Numbered from the stretch's first letter, positions 34,829-44,361 are shown. The stretch: DNA of 64,000 nucleotides from Streptomyces sp. NBS 14/10 (GCF_002224125.1 NZ_NCSM01000018.1:372001-436000); one strand, 5' to 3'. Notes: a model not told the origin generated them from the letters alone. Program-made: numbers and translations.

Positions 34829-36571
34829 TCAGGCCGCGAGCAGCTTGCGCACCCGGTCGGCGCCCACCGCGAGCAGCAGCGTCGGCAGCCGGGGGCCGGT
34901 GTCGCGGCCGACCAGCAGTTGGTAGAGCAGCGCGAAGAACGTGCGCTGGGCGACCTTCAGCTCCGGCGTCGGCTTGGCGTCCGCCGCGAGCCCGGCCTGG
35001 AGCTTGGGCACCCCGTACACCAGCGTGGTCAGCCCGTCCAGCGACCAGTGGGTGTCGAGCCCGTCCAGCAGCAGCCGCAGTGACTCGCGCTCGGTCTCGC
35101 CGAGCGAGGCCAGCAGCTCGGTGTCCGGCTCGTCCCGCACCCGGGTGCGCTGCTCGGCCGGGACCTGGGTGTTGATCCAGCGCTCGGCCCTGTCGAGCCG
35201 CGGCCGGGTCTCGTCCAGGGACTTCACGGGGTTGTCCGGGTCGAGCTCGCTGAGGATGCGCAGCGTCTGCTCGTCATGGCCGGTGGTGATGTCGACCACC
35301 GACGCGAGCATCCGGTACGGCAGCGGGCGCGGGGTGCGCGGCAGCTCGCCGGAGGCGGTGCGGGTGGCACGGCTGTACGCGGCCGCGTCCGCCTGCTGAG
35401 CCGCCCCCTCGGTGATCTTGCGCTCCAGGGCGTCCCACTCGTCGTAGGTCCGCTGGATCTCCTGGTCGAAGGCGATCTTGAAGGACTGGTTCGGCCGGCG
35501 GCGCGCGTACAGCCAGCGCAGCAGCGGCGCCTCCATGATCTCCAGCGCGTCGGCCGGGGTCGGCACGCCGCCCTTGGAGGAGGACATCTTGGCCATGCCG
35601 CTGATGCCGACGAAGGCGTACATCGGGCCGATGGGCTGCTCGCCGCCGAAGACCTCGCGCACGATCTGCCCGCCGACGACGAACGAGGAGCCGGGCGAGG
35701 AGTGGTCGACGCCCGAGGGCTCGAAGACCACACCCTCATAGGCCCAGCGCATCGGCCAGTCGACCTTCCAGACCAGCTTGCCCCGGTCGTGCTCGCTCAA
35801 GCGCACGGTCTCGCCGTGGCCGCAGGCGCAGGTGTACGCCAGCTCCGTCGTCTCGTCGTCGTACGAGGTGACGGTGGTCAGATCGCGCTCGCACACCGAG
35901 CAGTACGGCTTGTACGGGTAGTAGCCCGCGCCGCCCGCGCTGCCGTCGTCCTCACTGGCCGCGCCGGAGCCCTCGGCGGCCTCCAGCTCGGCCTCGTCGA
36001 CCGGCTTCTGCTGCTGCTTGGCGGGCTTCTTCGCCCCGCCGGTCGCCTTGTCCTTGTCCTTGTCCTTGGTGCGGTAGCGGTCGAGCACGGCGTCGATCTG
36101 CCCGCGGTGGCGCATCGCGTGCAGGACCTGCTCGCGGTACGCACCCGAGGTGTACTGCTCCGTCTGGCTGATGCCGTGGAACTCGATGCCCAGCTCCCGC
36201 AGCGCCTCGACCATCGGCGCCTTGAAGTGCTCGGCCCAGTTCGCATACGGGGATCCGGGCGGCGCCGGGACGGAGGTCAGCGGCTTGCCGATGTGCTCGG
36301 CCCAGGAGGGGTCGACCCCGGCCGGGACCTTGCGATACCGGTCGTAGTCGTCCCAGGACAGGATGTGCACGCATTCATAGCCGCGCCGCCTGATCTCGTC
36401 GGCGACCAGGTGCGGGGTCATGACCTCGCGCAGATTGCCGAGGTGGATCGGGCCGGACGGGCTGAGACCCGAGGCGCAGACGATCGGTTTGCCCGGGGCG
36501 CGACGCTCCGCCTCGGCAATAACCTCGTCGGCGAATCGGGAGACCCAGTCGGTCTCGGTGCTCTGAGCCAC
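34829..36571 (-). CDS. lysS: Lysyl-tRNA synthetase, class I
   Basis: This 580-residue class I (archaeal-type) LysRS charges tRNA-Lys. HIGH-like PIHLGN lies near residue 42, a four-cysteine zinc-binding region is seen as YCSVCERD and YTCACGHGE, and the KMSKS-like motif is KMSSSKG (about 35573-35593). Most bacteria use the class II enzyme; class I is the form usual in Streptomyces. A linker of about 40 residues rich in Lys, Asp and Gln (KDKDKDKATGGAKKPAKQ) is inserted before the zinc region. I chose GTG 36571, which follows GGAAGGAAG by 8 bases, over ATG 36598. The open frame continues far upstream antisense to argS and is not real there. It is divergent from argS. Confidence 0.95.
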   Translation of the reverse strand: MAQSTETDWVSRFADEVIAEAERRAPGKPIVCASGLSPSGPIHLGNLREVMTPHLVADEIRRRGYECVHILSWDDYDRYRKVPAGVDPSWAEHIGKPLTSVPAPPGSPYANWAEHFKAPMVEALRELGIEFHGISQTEQYTSGAYREQVLHAMRHRGQIDAVLDRYRTKDKDKDKATGGAKKPAKQQQKPVDEAELEAAEGSGAASEDDGSAGGAGYYPYKPYCSVCERDLTTVTSYDDETTELAYTCACGHGETVRLSEHDRGKLVWKVDWPMRWAYEGVVFEPSGVDHSSPGSSFVVGGQIVREVFGGEQPIGPMYAFVGISGMAKMSSSKGGVPTPADALEIMEAPLLRWLYARRRPNQSFKIAFDQEIQRTYDEWDALERKITEGAAQQADAAAYSRATRTASGELPRTPRPLPYRMLASVVDITTGHDEQTLRILSELDPDNPVKSLDETRPRLDRAERWINTQVPAEQRTRVRDEPDTELLASLGETERESLRLLLDGLDTHWSLDGLTTLVYGVPKLQAGLAADAKPTPELKVAQRTFFALLYQLLVGRDTGPRLPTLLLAVGADRVRKLLAA

Positions 36572-36733
36572 GGTCGGCACTTCCTTCCTTGCGGTCATGG
36601 CGACACCATTGTCCCAGACGGAACGAGGGCCCCGGAGGTTTTCCACAGGGCGCCGAAGCACGGGACAAAAGCGTTGGACACGCCGTGAAATACTGAGGTG
36701 GACCCAACCATCTACCGGAATGGCATTCCACTC

Positions 36734-38521
36734 ATGGCCTCGGTCCCATCCCTTGCCGCCACGGTCCACCAGCGTCTCGCGGACGCCCTCTCGGCTGCCC
36801 TGCCGGAGGCCGGCGCCGCCGATCCGCTGCTGCGACGTAGCGACCGGGCCGACTTCCAGGCCAACGGGATGCTGGCGCTCGCGAAGAAGCTCAAGGGCAA
36901 CCCGCGCGAGCTTGCCGCCAAGGTCGTGGAGAGCCTGCCGGCCGGCGAGCTGATCGCGGACATCGAGGTCTCCGGGCCCGGCTTCCTCAACATCACGGTG
37001 TCGGACGAGGCGATCGTCAAGACCCTCGCCGCCCGCGCCGCCGACGCCCGGCTCGGCGTTCCGTACGCCGAGAGCCCCGGCACGACCGTGGTCGACTACG
37101 CCCAGCCGAACGTGGCCAAGGAGATGCACGTCGGCCATCTGCGCTCGGCGGTGATCGGCGACGCGGTCGTACGGATCCTGGAGTTCGCGGGCGAGAAGGT
37201 GGTCAGGCGCCACCACATCGGCGACTGGGGCACCCAGTTCGGCATGCTCATCCAGTACCTGCTGGAGCACCCGCACGAGCTGGACCACAAGGGCGACGAG
37301 GACGACAAGGACGTGGCAGCCTCCGGCGAGGAGGCCATGTCCAACCTGAACCGCCTCTACAAGGCCGCGCGGGCGCTCTTCGACTCCGACGAGGCGTTCA
37401 AGGAGCGGTCCCGGCGCCGGGTGGTGGACCTTCAGGCGGGGGACGCGGAGACCATCGCCCTGTGGCGCAGGTTCGTCGACGAGTCGAAGATCTACTTCTA
37501 CTCGGTCTTCGACAAGCTCGACATGGACATCCGCGACCCCGACGTCGTCGGCGAGTCCGGCTACAACGACATGCTGGCCGAGACCTGCCGGCTGCTGGAG
37601 GAGTCCGGCGTCGCGGTGCGCTCCGAGGGCGCGCTGTGCGTCTTCTTCGACGACGTCAAGGGCCCGGACGGCAACCCGGTGCCGCTGATCGTGCAGAAGT
37701 CCGACGGCGGCTTCGGCTACGCGGCCACCGACCTGTCCGCGATCCGGGACCGGGTCCAGAACCTCCAGGCCGACTCGCTGGTGTACGTCGTGGACGCCCG
37801 GCAGTCGCTCCACTTCAAGATGGTCTTCGAAACCGCCCGCCGGATCGGCTGGCTGAACGAGAAGACCCACGCCTACCAGCTCGCCTTCGGCACCGTCCTC
37901 GGCAAGGACGGCAAGCCGTTCAAGACCCGTGAGGGCGAGACGGTGCGGCTGGTGGACCTGCTGGACGAGGCCATCGAGCGGGCGACGGCCGTCGTCCGCG
38001 AGAAGAGCGAGAAGCTGAGCCTGAGCGAGGAGGAGATCGCCGAGCGCGGCGCCCAGGTCGGCATCGGCGCGGTCAAGTACGCGGACCTGTCCACGTCGGC
38101 CGCGCGCGACTACAAGTTCGACCTGGACCAGATGGTCTCGCTCAACGGCGACACCTCGGTGTACCTCCAGTACGCGTACGCCCGGATCCAGTCGATCCTG
38201 CGCCGCGCCGGCGAGGGCCAGAAGCCGCTGGCCCACCCCGAGCTGCCCCTGGCCCCCGCCGAGCGGGCGCTGGGCCTGCACCTGGACCAGTTCGCGGAGA
38301 TCCTGCGGGAGGTCGCGGCGGGCTACGAACCGCACAAGCTGGCCGCGTATCTGTACCAGCTGGCCTCGTTTCTCACGACCTTCTACGACAAGTGCCCGGT
38401 CCTGAAGGCCGAGGGCGGCCCGGCCCAGGTCGAGAACCGCCTCTTCCTGTGCGACCTGACCGCCCGCACCCTCCACCAGGGCATGGACCTGCTCGGCATC
38501 CGCACCCCCGAGCGCCTCTGA
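36734..38521 (+). CDS. argS: Arginyl-tRNA synthetase
   Basis: This 595-residue class I synthetase charges tRNA-Arg. The N-terminal additional domain (about 1-110) is followed by the HIGH motif in [13 protein letters not shown], then [33 protein letters not shown] takes the place of KMSKS, as in many ArgRS, and the alpha-helical anticodon-binding domain is at the C-terminus. ATG 36734 gives the conserved start [18 protein letters not shown]; an in-frame GTG at 36698 would add 12 residues. It is divergent from lysS with 162 bases between starts, a pairing conserved in Streptomyces. A GC-rich inverted repeat follows. Confidence 0.96.
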   Translation: MASVPSLAATVHQRLADALSAALPEAGAADPLLRRSDRADFQANGMLALAKKLKGNPRELAAKVVESLPAGELIADIEVSGPGFLNITVSDEAIVKTLAARAADARLGVPYAESPGTTVVDYAQPNVAKEMHVGHLRSAVIGDAVVRILEFAGEKVVRRHHIGDWGTQFGMLIQYLLEHPHELDHKGDEDDKDVAASGEEAMSNLNRLYKAARALFDSDEAFKERSRRRVVDLQAGDAETIALWRRFVDESKIYFYSVFDKLDMDIRDPDVVGESGYNDMLAETCRLLEESGVAVRSEGALCVFFDDVKGPDGNPVPLIVQKSDGGFGYAATDLSAIRDRVQNLQADSLVYVVDARQSLHFKMVFETARRIGWLNEKTHAYQLAFGTVLGKDGKPFKTREGETVRLVDLLDEAIERATAVVREKSEKLSLSEEEIAERGAQVGIGAVKYADLSTSAARDYKFDLDQMVSLNGDTSVYLQYAYARIQSILRRAGEGQKPLAHPELPLAPAERALGLHLDQFAEILREVAAGYEPHKLAAYLYQLASFLTTFYDKCPVLKAEGGPAQVENRLFLCDLTARTLHQGMDLLGIRTPERL

Positions 38522-38539
38522 GCGCTCGCGCGCGTCCCC

Positions 38540-38584
38540 ACGGCGGCGGCCTTGGGCCAGTTCTCCTGGTCCGGGGCCGCCGTC
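38540..38584. terminator. Weak hairpin after argS
   Basis: ACGGCGGCGGCC (38540-38551) can pair imperfectly with GGGGCCGCCGTC (38573-38584), 19 bases after the argS stop. Confidence 0.4.
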
Positions 38585-38594
38585 GGGCGTACTG

Positions 38595-38955
38595 AGTGAA
38601 GCGGCTGGTGGAGATCTTCACGCCGAGCGCCGGGAGTTCGACGCAGACGAGCTCCACGTCGCCCGGGTCGGCCAGCCACTCGTCGGACTCGCCCGAAACC
38701 CGCGTCGCGGACGAGCAGGCCGGGGGTGGCGTAGTCGTCCTCGTCGTCCGGCGTTGGCGGGGATGCGTTCTGGTAGGACTCCAGATGGCCCGGCAGGCCC
38801 GGGCGCAGCTGCCCGCAAAGCTTGTTGACGATCCCGGCCTGCCTGCCTCGCCGCGTCGGGGACATCATGAGAACCCCCCGGATGATCTCGGCGCGCAGAC
38901 CGGTCGCTTCCTCAGCTGCTTCGGCGGCCTTGCGAAGTCGGCCGGGGAACAACGG
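38595..38955 (-). pseudogene. Uma2 (DUF820) nuclease-fold gene, frameshifted and truncated
   Basis: One frame reads RKAAEAAEEATGLRAEIIRG through DDEDDYATPGLLVRDAGFG, the start and middle of a Uma2-family protein (restriction-endonuclease-like fold, abundant in Streptomyces). Near 38697 the homology jumps frame and continues as ESDEWLADPGDVELVCVELPALGVKISTSRFTQYARR. The C-terminus is then lost into the argS terminator region, and no credible start codon is present. It is a decayed copy at the edge of an inserted segment. Confidence 0.72.
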
Positions 38956-38990
38956 AACAGCGGTTGGCGCCAAGCGATTGATCTTGCTGG

Positions 38991-39540
38991 TTACTCGGCC
39001 TCGGTGGGCTGGAGGACCTGGTCTTGGAGGCGGTGTCGGAGGTCGGCTTCCTCCAGAGTGAGCGGATCGTCCGGGCGCCGGATACGTACTCGGCGGGGAC
39101 GCGGGATGCCGTCGACGTCCTGGAGGTCGGCGAAGTCGGCGTGCGCCGCCTCGACGGCCTCGGGGTACACCTCCTTCTTCTCGTGCTCGGCGAGCGCGCG
39201 GGAGATGCTGGCGACGCTGGGGGCCTGGCCCTTGCACCTGCCGGTGGGGATGACCAGGCCGGGCTGGATCTGCTCGACCGACTCGCCGTTCGCTCGGCGC
39301 CGCAGCACGGTGTGCAGCATGTCCTCGGTGATGACAGGTGGCCGGCCGCCGTGCTTGCCCTTGCGGGCCGCCGCGTCGAGCCCTTCGAGGGTCGACTCCC
39401 GGTGTTCTCCCGCTCGGTCTCCGCCATGGCCGCGAAGAACGCGAACAGCAGACGGCCCGGCCCGCTCGGGTCGTACATCCCGGGCAGGGGTCCGGCGAGC
39501 ATTCCGTGGTGGCGCGGGTGATGAGCGGCATGGTGGTGAC
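38991..39540 (-). pseudogene. Serine recombinase (resolvase/invertase) remnant
   Basis: Three frames must be joined to read it: TMPLITRATTECS (about 39540-39495), GMYDPSGPGRLLFAFFAAMAETERE (about 39480-39404) and RESTLEGLDAAARKGKHGGRPPVITEDML onwards (39404-38991). FAAMAETERE and GRP are typical of the long helix and hinge of DNA invertases/resolvases. The catalytic N-terminal part with the active serine is missing, so it is inactive. The C-terminal helix-turn-helix region (SVASISRALAEHEKKEVYPEA) survives. Confidence 0.72.
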
Positions 39541-39617
39541 CGCGGCACCCGTGCCCGCTGACGGATAAGGGATGGCCCGGCCATGTGGCCGGGCCACCCC
39601 TTGGGGGCATGCAGCTG

Positions 39618-40046
39618 TCAGGCGGGCTGTGCGGCGGGCGCCGGGGCGGTGGCCTTGTGAGCCTTACTGGTCTCCCGGAGGGTCAGCAGGCCGGTGATCG
39701 CGATCAGCGCCGAGGTCAGGCCGTGGATACCGAACGCGGCGGCGAGGGGGCCGTGGTGGGCCAAGACGTTGATCATGTCGACGAACGGGGCGACGGCCTC
39801 CATCAGCAGGACCCAGCCCAGGGCGCGGCGGTGGCCCGTCAGCAGGAGGATGCCGATGACCAGGCCCATCGAGAATTCGCGGGTGCCCTTCATGATGAGG
39901 AAGCCGTCGCCGTTGCCGGCGGGCCAGGTCGGCAGGCCAACGCCTTGAGTGGACGCCTCCGGGGCCAGGATGAAGGACAACCCGAGGTAGAGGACGAACA
40001 GGGCGCAGACGGTGGCCAGGACGGTGTTGACGTTCTTCAGCGACAT
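39618..40046 (-). CDS. DUF4267-like four-helix membrane protein
   Basis: This 142-residue protein has four hydrophobic segments, with ILAPEASTQGVGLPTWP and FLIMKGTREFSMGLVIGILLLTGHRRALGWVLL resembling the DUF4267 family of small membrane proteins. Function unknown. ATG 40046 follows AAGGAGAA, so it is translated. It is the last of three minus-strand genes (monooxygenase, VOC, this) downstream of the TetR operator array, though a transposase remnant and 238 bases separate it from the VOC gene. Confidence 0.78.
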   Translation of the reverse strand: MSLKNVNTVLATVCALFVLYLGLSFILAPEASTQGVGLPTWPAGNGDGFLIMKGTREFSMGLVIGILLLTGHRRALGWVLLMEAVAPFVDMINVLAHHGPLAAAFGIHGLTSALIAITGLLTLRETSKAHKATAPAPAAQPA

Positions 40047-40200
40047 GGTTCTTCTCCTTTGACGTTCAGCCTGGGGTGGGGCAGGGGTTCAGCGGCGGAT
40101 GCGGCGGGCATAGCGGGGGCGGTCGATGACGTGCCAGATGACGCGGACCGGCGCGGGTGGGGGGCAAGATCGCCTTACTCGGTCTCTGACCGCGCCGGCC

Positions 40201-40310
40201 TGCCGGTTCGTCTTCGCCGATGCCGGTTTTGCCGCGATCCCGCCACCACCAGTGAAGCCGTGGTCCGCTGGGCCGCCATCGGCCTCACGACCCGGCGCCG
40301 CCCAGGGTGA
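40201..40310 (+). pseudogene. IS5-type transposase C-terminal remnant
   Basis: RDPATTSEAVVRWAAIGLTTRR (40233-40298) matches the usual end of IS5-family transposases of Streptomyces (RDPATSEAMVRWAAI). VFADAGFA in another frame just upstream (about 40207-40230) also resembles an internal piece. Only fragments remain. It overlaps the 3' end of the VOC gene on the other strand, so an insertion and deletion event has shaped that end. Confidence 0.55.
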
Positions 40311-40671
40311 GGATTTCCATGAGATGTCCGTCGGGGTCGCGGAAGTAGGCGCCCCTGCGGCCCATGGTGTGCTTACTGCGATAGATCTGCCCGATCTCTT
40401 GGCATGCGGGATCGCCGTAGTGGGTGATCCCGCCGTGCTGGATGCGGGCGAGGGCGGCGTCGAACTCCTGCTCGCTGACTATGAACGCGTAGTGGTGTGG
40501 CTCGAAGTCGTCCAGCTGGTCGTAGTCCAGACTGACCTGGTTGGCCAGCGTGACCGGCGTGAAGTGTGTCACCGGCGGATCGACACTCAGGCCGAGGATG
40601 TCGGCCAGGAACTGCGCCGAGGCTTGCGGGTCACGGGCGGGGACGATGGTGTGATTCAGTTCCACGGGCAT
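40285..40671 (-). CDS. VOC (glyoxalase/dioxygenase) family protein
   Basis: This 128-residue protein has the paired beta-alpha-beta-beta-beta units of the vicinal oxygen chelate superfamily. The opening is LNHTIVPARDPQASAQFLADILGL and the C-terminal part reads YFRDPDGHLMEIL, with the usual metal-ligand glutamate. The substrate is unknown. ATG 40671 follows GAAGAGGAG by 5 bases. It lies 159 bases downstream of the monooxygenase gene, with a hairpin between them, and its last codons overlap a transposase remnant on the opposite strand. Confidence 0.85.
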   Translation of the reverse strand: MPVELNHTIVPARDPQASAQFLADILGLSVDPPVTHFTPVTLANQVSLDYDQLDDFEPHHYAFIVSEQEFDAALARIQHGGITHYGDPACQEIGQIYRSKHTMGRRGAYFRDPDGHLMEILTLGGAGS

Positions 40672-40779
40672 GGTGACTCCTCTTCAGGGACGGGGCTACG
40701 CGTGGTGGGGCGCAAGGCGCGGCCGGCTTCGCGCTCGGCCTTGGCGACCCGGCATGGTGCACGGACGCGTGACTGCCGG

Positions 40780-40814
40780 GGGGGAGGGCAGGGCTTCTCC
40801 GGCTGCCCTCCCCC
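40780..40814 (-). terminator. Hairpin between monooxygenase and VOC genes
   Basis: GGGGGAGGGCAG (40780-40791) pairs perfectly with CTGCCCTCCCCC (40803-40814), just past the monooxygenase stop. It may attenuate transcription into the VOC gene. Confidence 0.65.
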
Positions 40815-40830
40815 GGCTACAGCTGCCGTG

Positions 40831-41181
40831 TCATACGTCGACCTGCTCGAAGATGTGCGGGTACGACACGATGTCGTCGCTGAACTCGGCCGCCATGCGC
40901 TGGAACTCCGGGCTGCCGAACGCCCTGGCGAGCGCCTCGGTCGACTCCCAGACCGCGACGTTCATCAGAAGCCGGCTGTCCGCCGTTCCCTTGTGCATCT
41001 GCAGCGAGACGAATCCCGGCTGAGCCTTCATGAACTCCGCCTGCCTCCGAAAGAGGGCCAGGAACGCTTCAGTCCTCTCCTTCGGGACGACGAAGGTGTT
41101 GGCCAGGACGATGGGTCCGGTCTTCTCCTTGAACTGCGCGAACATCGGCGTATTCGGGTCGAGACTCTGCAGCTTGGCCAT
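40831..41181 (-). CDS. Antibiotic biosynthesis monooxygenase (ABM) domain protein
   Basis: This 116-residue protein resembles ABM-fold ferredoxin-like proteins: VLANTFVVPKERTEAFLALFRRQAEFMKAQPGFVSLQMHKG, then LLMNVAVWESTEALARAFGSPEFQ. The fold includes quinone-forming monooxygenases and heme-degrading enzymes. ATG 41181 follows GAGAGGAAG by 8 bases; an in-frame ATG at 41220 lacks a ribosome site. It is divergent from the TetR gene across four operator copies, so it is the prime candidate for repression. Confidence 0.85.
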   Translation of the reverse strand: MAKLQSLDPNTPMFAQFKEKTGPIVLANTFVVPKERTEAFLALFRRQAEFMKAQPGFVSLQMHKGTADSRLLMNVAVWESTEALARAFGSPEFQRMAAEFSDDIVSYPHIFEQVDV

Positions 41182-41348
41182 TTTCGGTACTTCCTCTCGC
41201 TGTCGGTTGCCCCGCGGCACTGAGGCCGGCCACCGCCGTACTGGGTCCGGCGACGCTCACGACGCTCGCTATCTGTGGCACGAGGGGATCTGACGGTCAC
41301 TCAAGGGCATCGCTGGAGACACCAAGGCCTCCAGCGACCGTGACCTTG

Positions 41349-41443
41349 CCAACGCTTGTTGGTCAACGCCGTTGGCCAACGTTGTTGGCAAACGTAGAGC
41401 CGCAGCTCTGGACTGTCAACACCTGTTGGCCTACGCTTGTTGG
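41349..41443. promoter_or_regulatory. Four TetR-type operators abutting the tetR start
   Basis: CCAACGCTTGTTGG (41349-41362), CCAACGTTGTTGG (41376-41388), CAACACCTGTTGG (41417-41429) and CCTACGCTTGTTGG (41430-41443) share the CCAAC/GTTGG dyad. The last ends one base before the ATG at 41445. Such dense sites fit repression of both divergent genes. Confidence 0.8.
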
Positions 41444-41444
41444 C

Positions 41445-42026
41445 ATGACCGGCACCCCGGAGAACCAGCAGGCCGCACGGCGTTCCGACGCCACCCGCGC
41501 CACGATCCTCGACGCGGCCCGCGAGCGGTTCGTGGCGGACGGCTACGAGAAGGCGACCATCCGGGCCATCGCGCGCGACGCGAAGATCGACCCGTCGATG
41601 GTGATGCGCTACTACGGCAACAAGGCGGGCCTGTTCGCGGCGGCCGTCGCGATCGATCCCGGGTTGCCGGGCCTGTCCCTCGAACCGCGCGAGGAGATCG
41701 GCCGTACGCTGGTGCGCCACTTCCTCACCCTGTGGGAGGAGAACGGGGAGCTCACCGCGCTGATGCGGGTGGGCGCCACCGACCCGGCCGCCGCCGATCG
41801 CATGCAGAGCGTGCTGCGCGAGCAGATGATCCCGCTGGCCCGCCGACTGGGCCACGAGCCGGAGCAGGCGCAGGCGCGCGCTGCACTGTGCGTCTCGACC
41901 GTGCTGGGGCTCGCGCTGACGCGCTACGTGCTGCGGTTCCCGGCGAGCGTGGCGCTCGGCCGCGAGGAGATCGTGGACTGGCTCGGACCCACGGTCCAGC
42001 GGTATCTCACCGCACCCACGCCCTGA
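41445..42026 (+). CDS. TetR family regulator
   Basis: This 193-residue regulator has the TetR helix-turn-helix (YEKATIRAIARDAKIDPSMVMRYYGNKAGLF, about 30-60) and a C-terminal domain resembling the TetR_C group of actinomycete repressors (ELTALMRVGATDPAAADRMQSVL). ATG 41445 follows directly after an operator with no ribosome site, so the mRNA is probably leaderless. It is divergent from the ABM monooxygenase and probably represses it and the VOC/DUF4267 genes behind it. The ligand is unknown. Past its stop a short GC-biased stretch on the + strand (to about 42160) looks formerly coding but was not identified. Confidence 0.9.
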   Translation: MTGTPENQQAARRSDATRATILDAARERFVADGYEKATIRAIARDAKIDPSMVMRYYGNKAGLFAAAVAIDPGLPGLSLEPREEIGRTLVRHFLTLWEENGELTALMRVGATDPAAADRMQSVLREQMIPLARRLGHEPEQAQARAALCVSTVLGLALTRYVLRFPASVALGREEIVDWLGPTVQRYLTAPTP

Positions 42027-42169
42027 AGAACGCGTCCAGGCACCCACCGCGACCTCGGTCACGGCGGATGCCCTCGACGCCGCCGTCGACCACCTGCGGG
42101 CCCTGCCGCCCGAGGAGCGGGAGCATGACGTCCTCAACGAGGACGACGAGGGCACCGGCGAATGTCGCG

Positions 42170-42734
42170 GCGTTAGGGCGCGTACCGGGTCGTCGTGGCA
42201 GATGTCGCGGGCGAGCTTGTGCCGCGACTCCTGGACGGTGAGCCTCGGTCGCGTCGTCCCCGGGCGGGACCAGTCGGTGGTCCGCGCCGGCGGCCGACGC
42301 ATCCGCTCCAGCCGCGACCTGCCGGGCCAGCACGCTCACCCCGGGCAACAGCACCCGGTTCCGGCGCAGCCAGTGCACCCCCATGCGTGCTCGTACGCCG
42401 TCTTCAGCCGCTCGGTGTACTGCTTGATGCACGAGACGTCCTCGATGCCAACTCCTGGCCGAGGTGTTCGATGACCGGCCACGGCACCGCGAGCGGGTCC
42501 TCCAGGAAGAGCCCGACGTAGCGCACTGTGCACATCTGGAGCGCAAACCCGAGCCGGTTCTGGTCCCCACGCCCGCTTGCCGATCAGCGCACGGTCGACG
42601 TCATCGAGGTAGAAGAACCTCTCCAGCTCGGGCCTCGTCGGCTCCTCGGCGAACTTCCCGTACGCCTCGGCCTGCTCATCAGTCAGAAATTCCACCGGCA
42701 CGGCCGGACCATAGCCCCGCGGCAACCAGCTCAA
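42170..42734 (-). pseudogene. Tn3-family transposase N-terminal remnant
   Basis: Joined across frames this reads VEFLTDEQAEAYGKFAEEPTRPELERFFYLDDVDRALI (42690-42580), then RLGFALQMCTVRYVGLFLEDPLAVPWPVIEHLGQEL (about 42560-42447), GIEDVSCIKQYTERLKTAYEHAW (about 42452-42384) and WLRRNRVLLPGVSVLARQVAA (about 42375-42310). This is the DUF4158 N-terminal part of Tn3-type transposases, with at least two frameshifts, an internal deletion and no catalytic DDE part. It is clearly inactive. Confidence 0.75.
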
Positions 42735-42775
42735 CCGAGCTTTGCCGACACACCGTCGGCCATCACCACATCGGG

Positions 42776-44311
42776 CTACGGGGCTGTCGTCCTGTCTGCC
42801 GCCGCGCAGAACGTGTCACGCTCCGGCCGCTGTCCGCCGACCAGGAAGTCGGTCACATAGCGGTCGGAGCAGGCGTTCCCGTTGGTCACGTACGCCCCGT
42901 GCCCGGTCTCGTCCGCCGTGACCATCCGGGCCCGCTCCCCCAAGGCCCGGCGCAGCTTCAGCGCGCCGCTGTAAGGCGTCGCGGGATCGCGCCGGTTCTG
43001 CACCAGCAGGACGTTCGACGGGCCGTCCGAGGTGATCCGTACCGGCTTGTCGCGCGGCTCGTCGGGCCAGAAGGCGCACAGCATGACGTTCACCGGCATC
43101 CCGGCCGTCAGCGGGTGGCTCTTGCGGCTGGCGGCGACCTCGCGGGCGTAGGACGGCAGGGACTTCGGCCACGAGACGTCGTTGCACAGCGCCGCGGCGC
43201 CCGAGGCCAGGGCGTTCTGCATCGCCTCGTCCGGCACCGTGGGGGGCTCGGGCAGGTCCTCGCCGTCGCGGGCGGCGCGGATCAGCTCGGCGAGGGCCGC
43301 GTAGTCGCTCCCGGGGAGGTCGGCGTAGCGGCTCGGGGCGTAGAGGGTGTTGAGCAGCTGCTGCCGCAGCACATTGCCGTTCAGCTCGGGCGGGTTGGCG
43401 CCCTCCCAGGGGATCGGACGGGCGTCCAGCCGGGCCGCGAGGGTGAGGAAGAGCCGGCGGACGCCGTCGGGGGTGTCGGCGAGCCGGTGGGCGCCGGGCC
43501 GGGAGGCGTACGCGGCGAAGGCGGGGAAGGTGTCCTCGACGCCGACGGCGTAGTTGGCCAGCCAGCCGCGCCCCACGCGCGTCGGGTCGGGGTCGTCGTT
43601 GCTGTCCAGCACCCAGCGGTCGGTGCGCTCGGGGAACATCTGCGCGTACACGGCCCCCGCGTACGTCCCGTACGACACGCCCCAGGCCGACAGCTTCTTC
43701 TCGCCGAGCGCCTGGCGGATGCGGTCGATGTCCCGGGCCTCGTTGATGGTGCTGATGGACTTGAGCACCGGGTCGCCGTTGCGGGCGCAGGTGTCGGCTA
43801 TGCGCCGCCCGGTGGCGACATTGCCCGTGATGCTCCCGTCCGGGGCGGGCCAGGGGCGGGAGCGGGTGAGGGCCAGGTCGTCGTGGGTGAGACCGCAGCT
43901 GACCGGGGTGGACCGGCCCACGCCGCGGGGGTCGAAGCTGACGAGGTCGTAGGCGTCCCGAACCGCTCGCGGCAGCTTGGCGCCCAGGGTGGACGGCCTG
44001 TCCAGGCCGGGGTCGCCCGGTCCCCCGGGGATCAGCAGCAGGGTGCCCCGGCGGGCGCCCGGCTTGGCGCTGGAGACGCGGGAGACGGCGAGCGAGATCT
44101 CCTCCCCGCCCAGGTCGCGGTAGTCCAGCGGCACCTTCAGCGTCGCGCACTCCTGGCTCGGGTCGAGGCCGGTCCCCTCGCACGCGCCCCAGTTCAGCGG
44201 CGGCGCGGAGCGGGTGGTGGCCGCGTCGGCGGCGGCCGTGGAGGCTAACAGGGAGGCGGTGGTGGCGGCGGCGAGGGCCAGGGAGGCGGCCTTGGCGTTG
44301 GTGATTCTCAT
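42776..44311 (-). CDS. Secreted S33 tripeptidyl aminopeptidase-like hydrolase
   Basis: This 511-residue secreted alpha/beta hydrolase resembles the Streptomyces tripeptidyl aminopeptidases (Tap, SlpD/SlpE), which release tripeptides from protein N-termini. The signal peptide covers about 1-30 (cleavage near ADA). Catalytic features are the oxyanion segment LLIPGGPGDPG, the nucleophile in WGVSYGTYAG, the aspartate in NRRDPATP and the histidine in GHGAYV; the C-terminal peptidase domain holds paired cysteines. Length is normal. It sits alone, bounded by a Tn3 remnant and a small exported-protein gene. Confidence 0.92.
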   Translation of the reverse strand: MRITNAKAASLALAAATTASLLASTAAADAATTRSAPPLNWGACEGTGLDPSQECATLKVPLDYRDLGGEEISLAVSRVSSAKPGARRGTLLLIPGGPGDPGLDRPSTLGAKLPRAVRDAYDLVSFDPRGVGRSTPVSCGLTHDDLALTRSRPWPAPDGSITGNVATGRRIADTCARNGDPVLKSISTINEARDIDRIRQALGEKKLSAWGVSYGTYAGAVYAQMFPERTDRWVLDSNDDPDPTRVGRGWLANYAVGVEDTFPAFAAYASRPGAHRLADTPDGVRRLFLTLAARLDARPIPWEGANPPELNGNVLRQQLLNTLYAPSRYADLPGSDYAALAELIRAARDGEDLPEPPTVPDEAMQNALASGAAALCNDVSWPKSLPSYAREVAASRKSHPLTAGMPVNVMLCAFWPDEPRDKPVRITSDGPSNVLLVQNRRDPATPYSGALKLRRALGERARMVTADETGHGAYVTNGNACSDRYVTDFLVGGQRPERDTFCAAADRTTAP

Positions 44312-44361
44312 GGGCCCGAGCCTCGCGCAATCCGCTCAGAAGTCCCATCAGGCCAGCTGGC

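Noticed and set aside
36572..38476. Upstream extension of the lysS frame
   Set aside because: Antisense to argS; the conserved LysRS N-terminus and ribosome site place the start at 36571.
42464..44248. 594-codon plus-strand open frame
   Set aside because: Antisense to the S33 hydrolase, whose catalytic motifs and signal peptide are on the minus strand.
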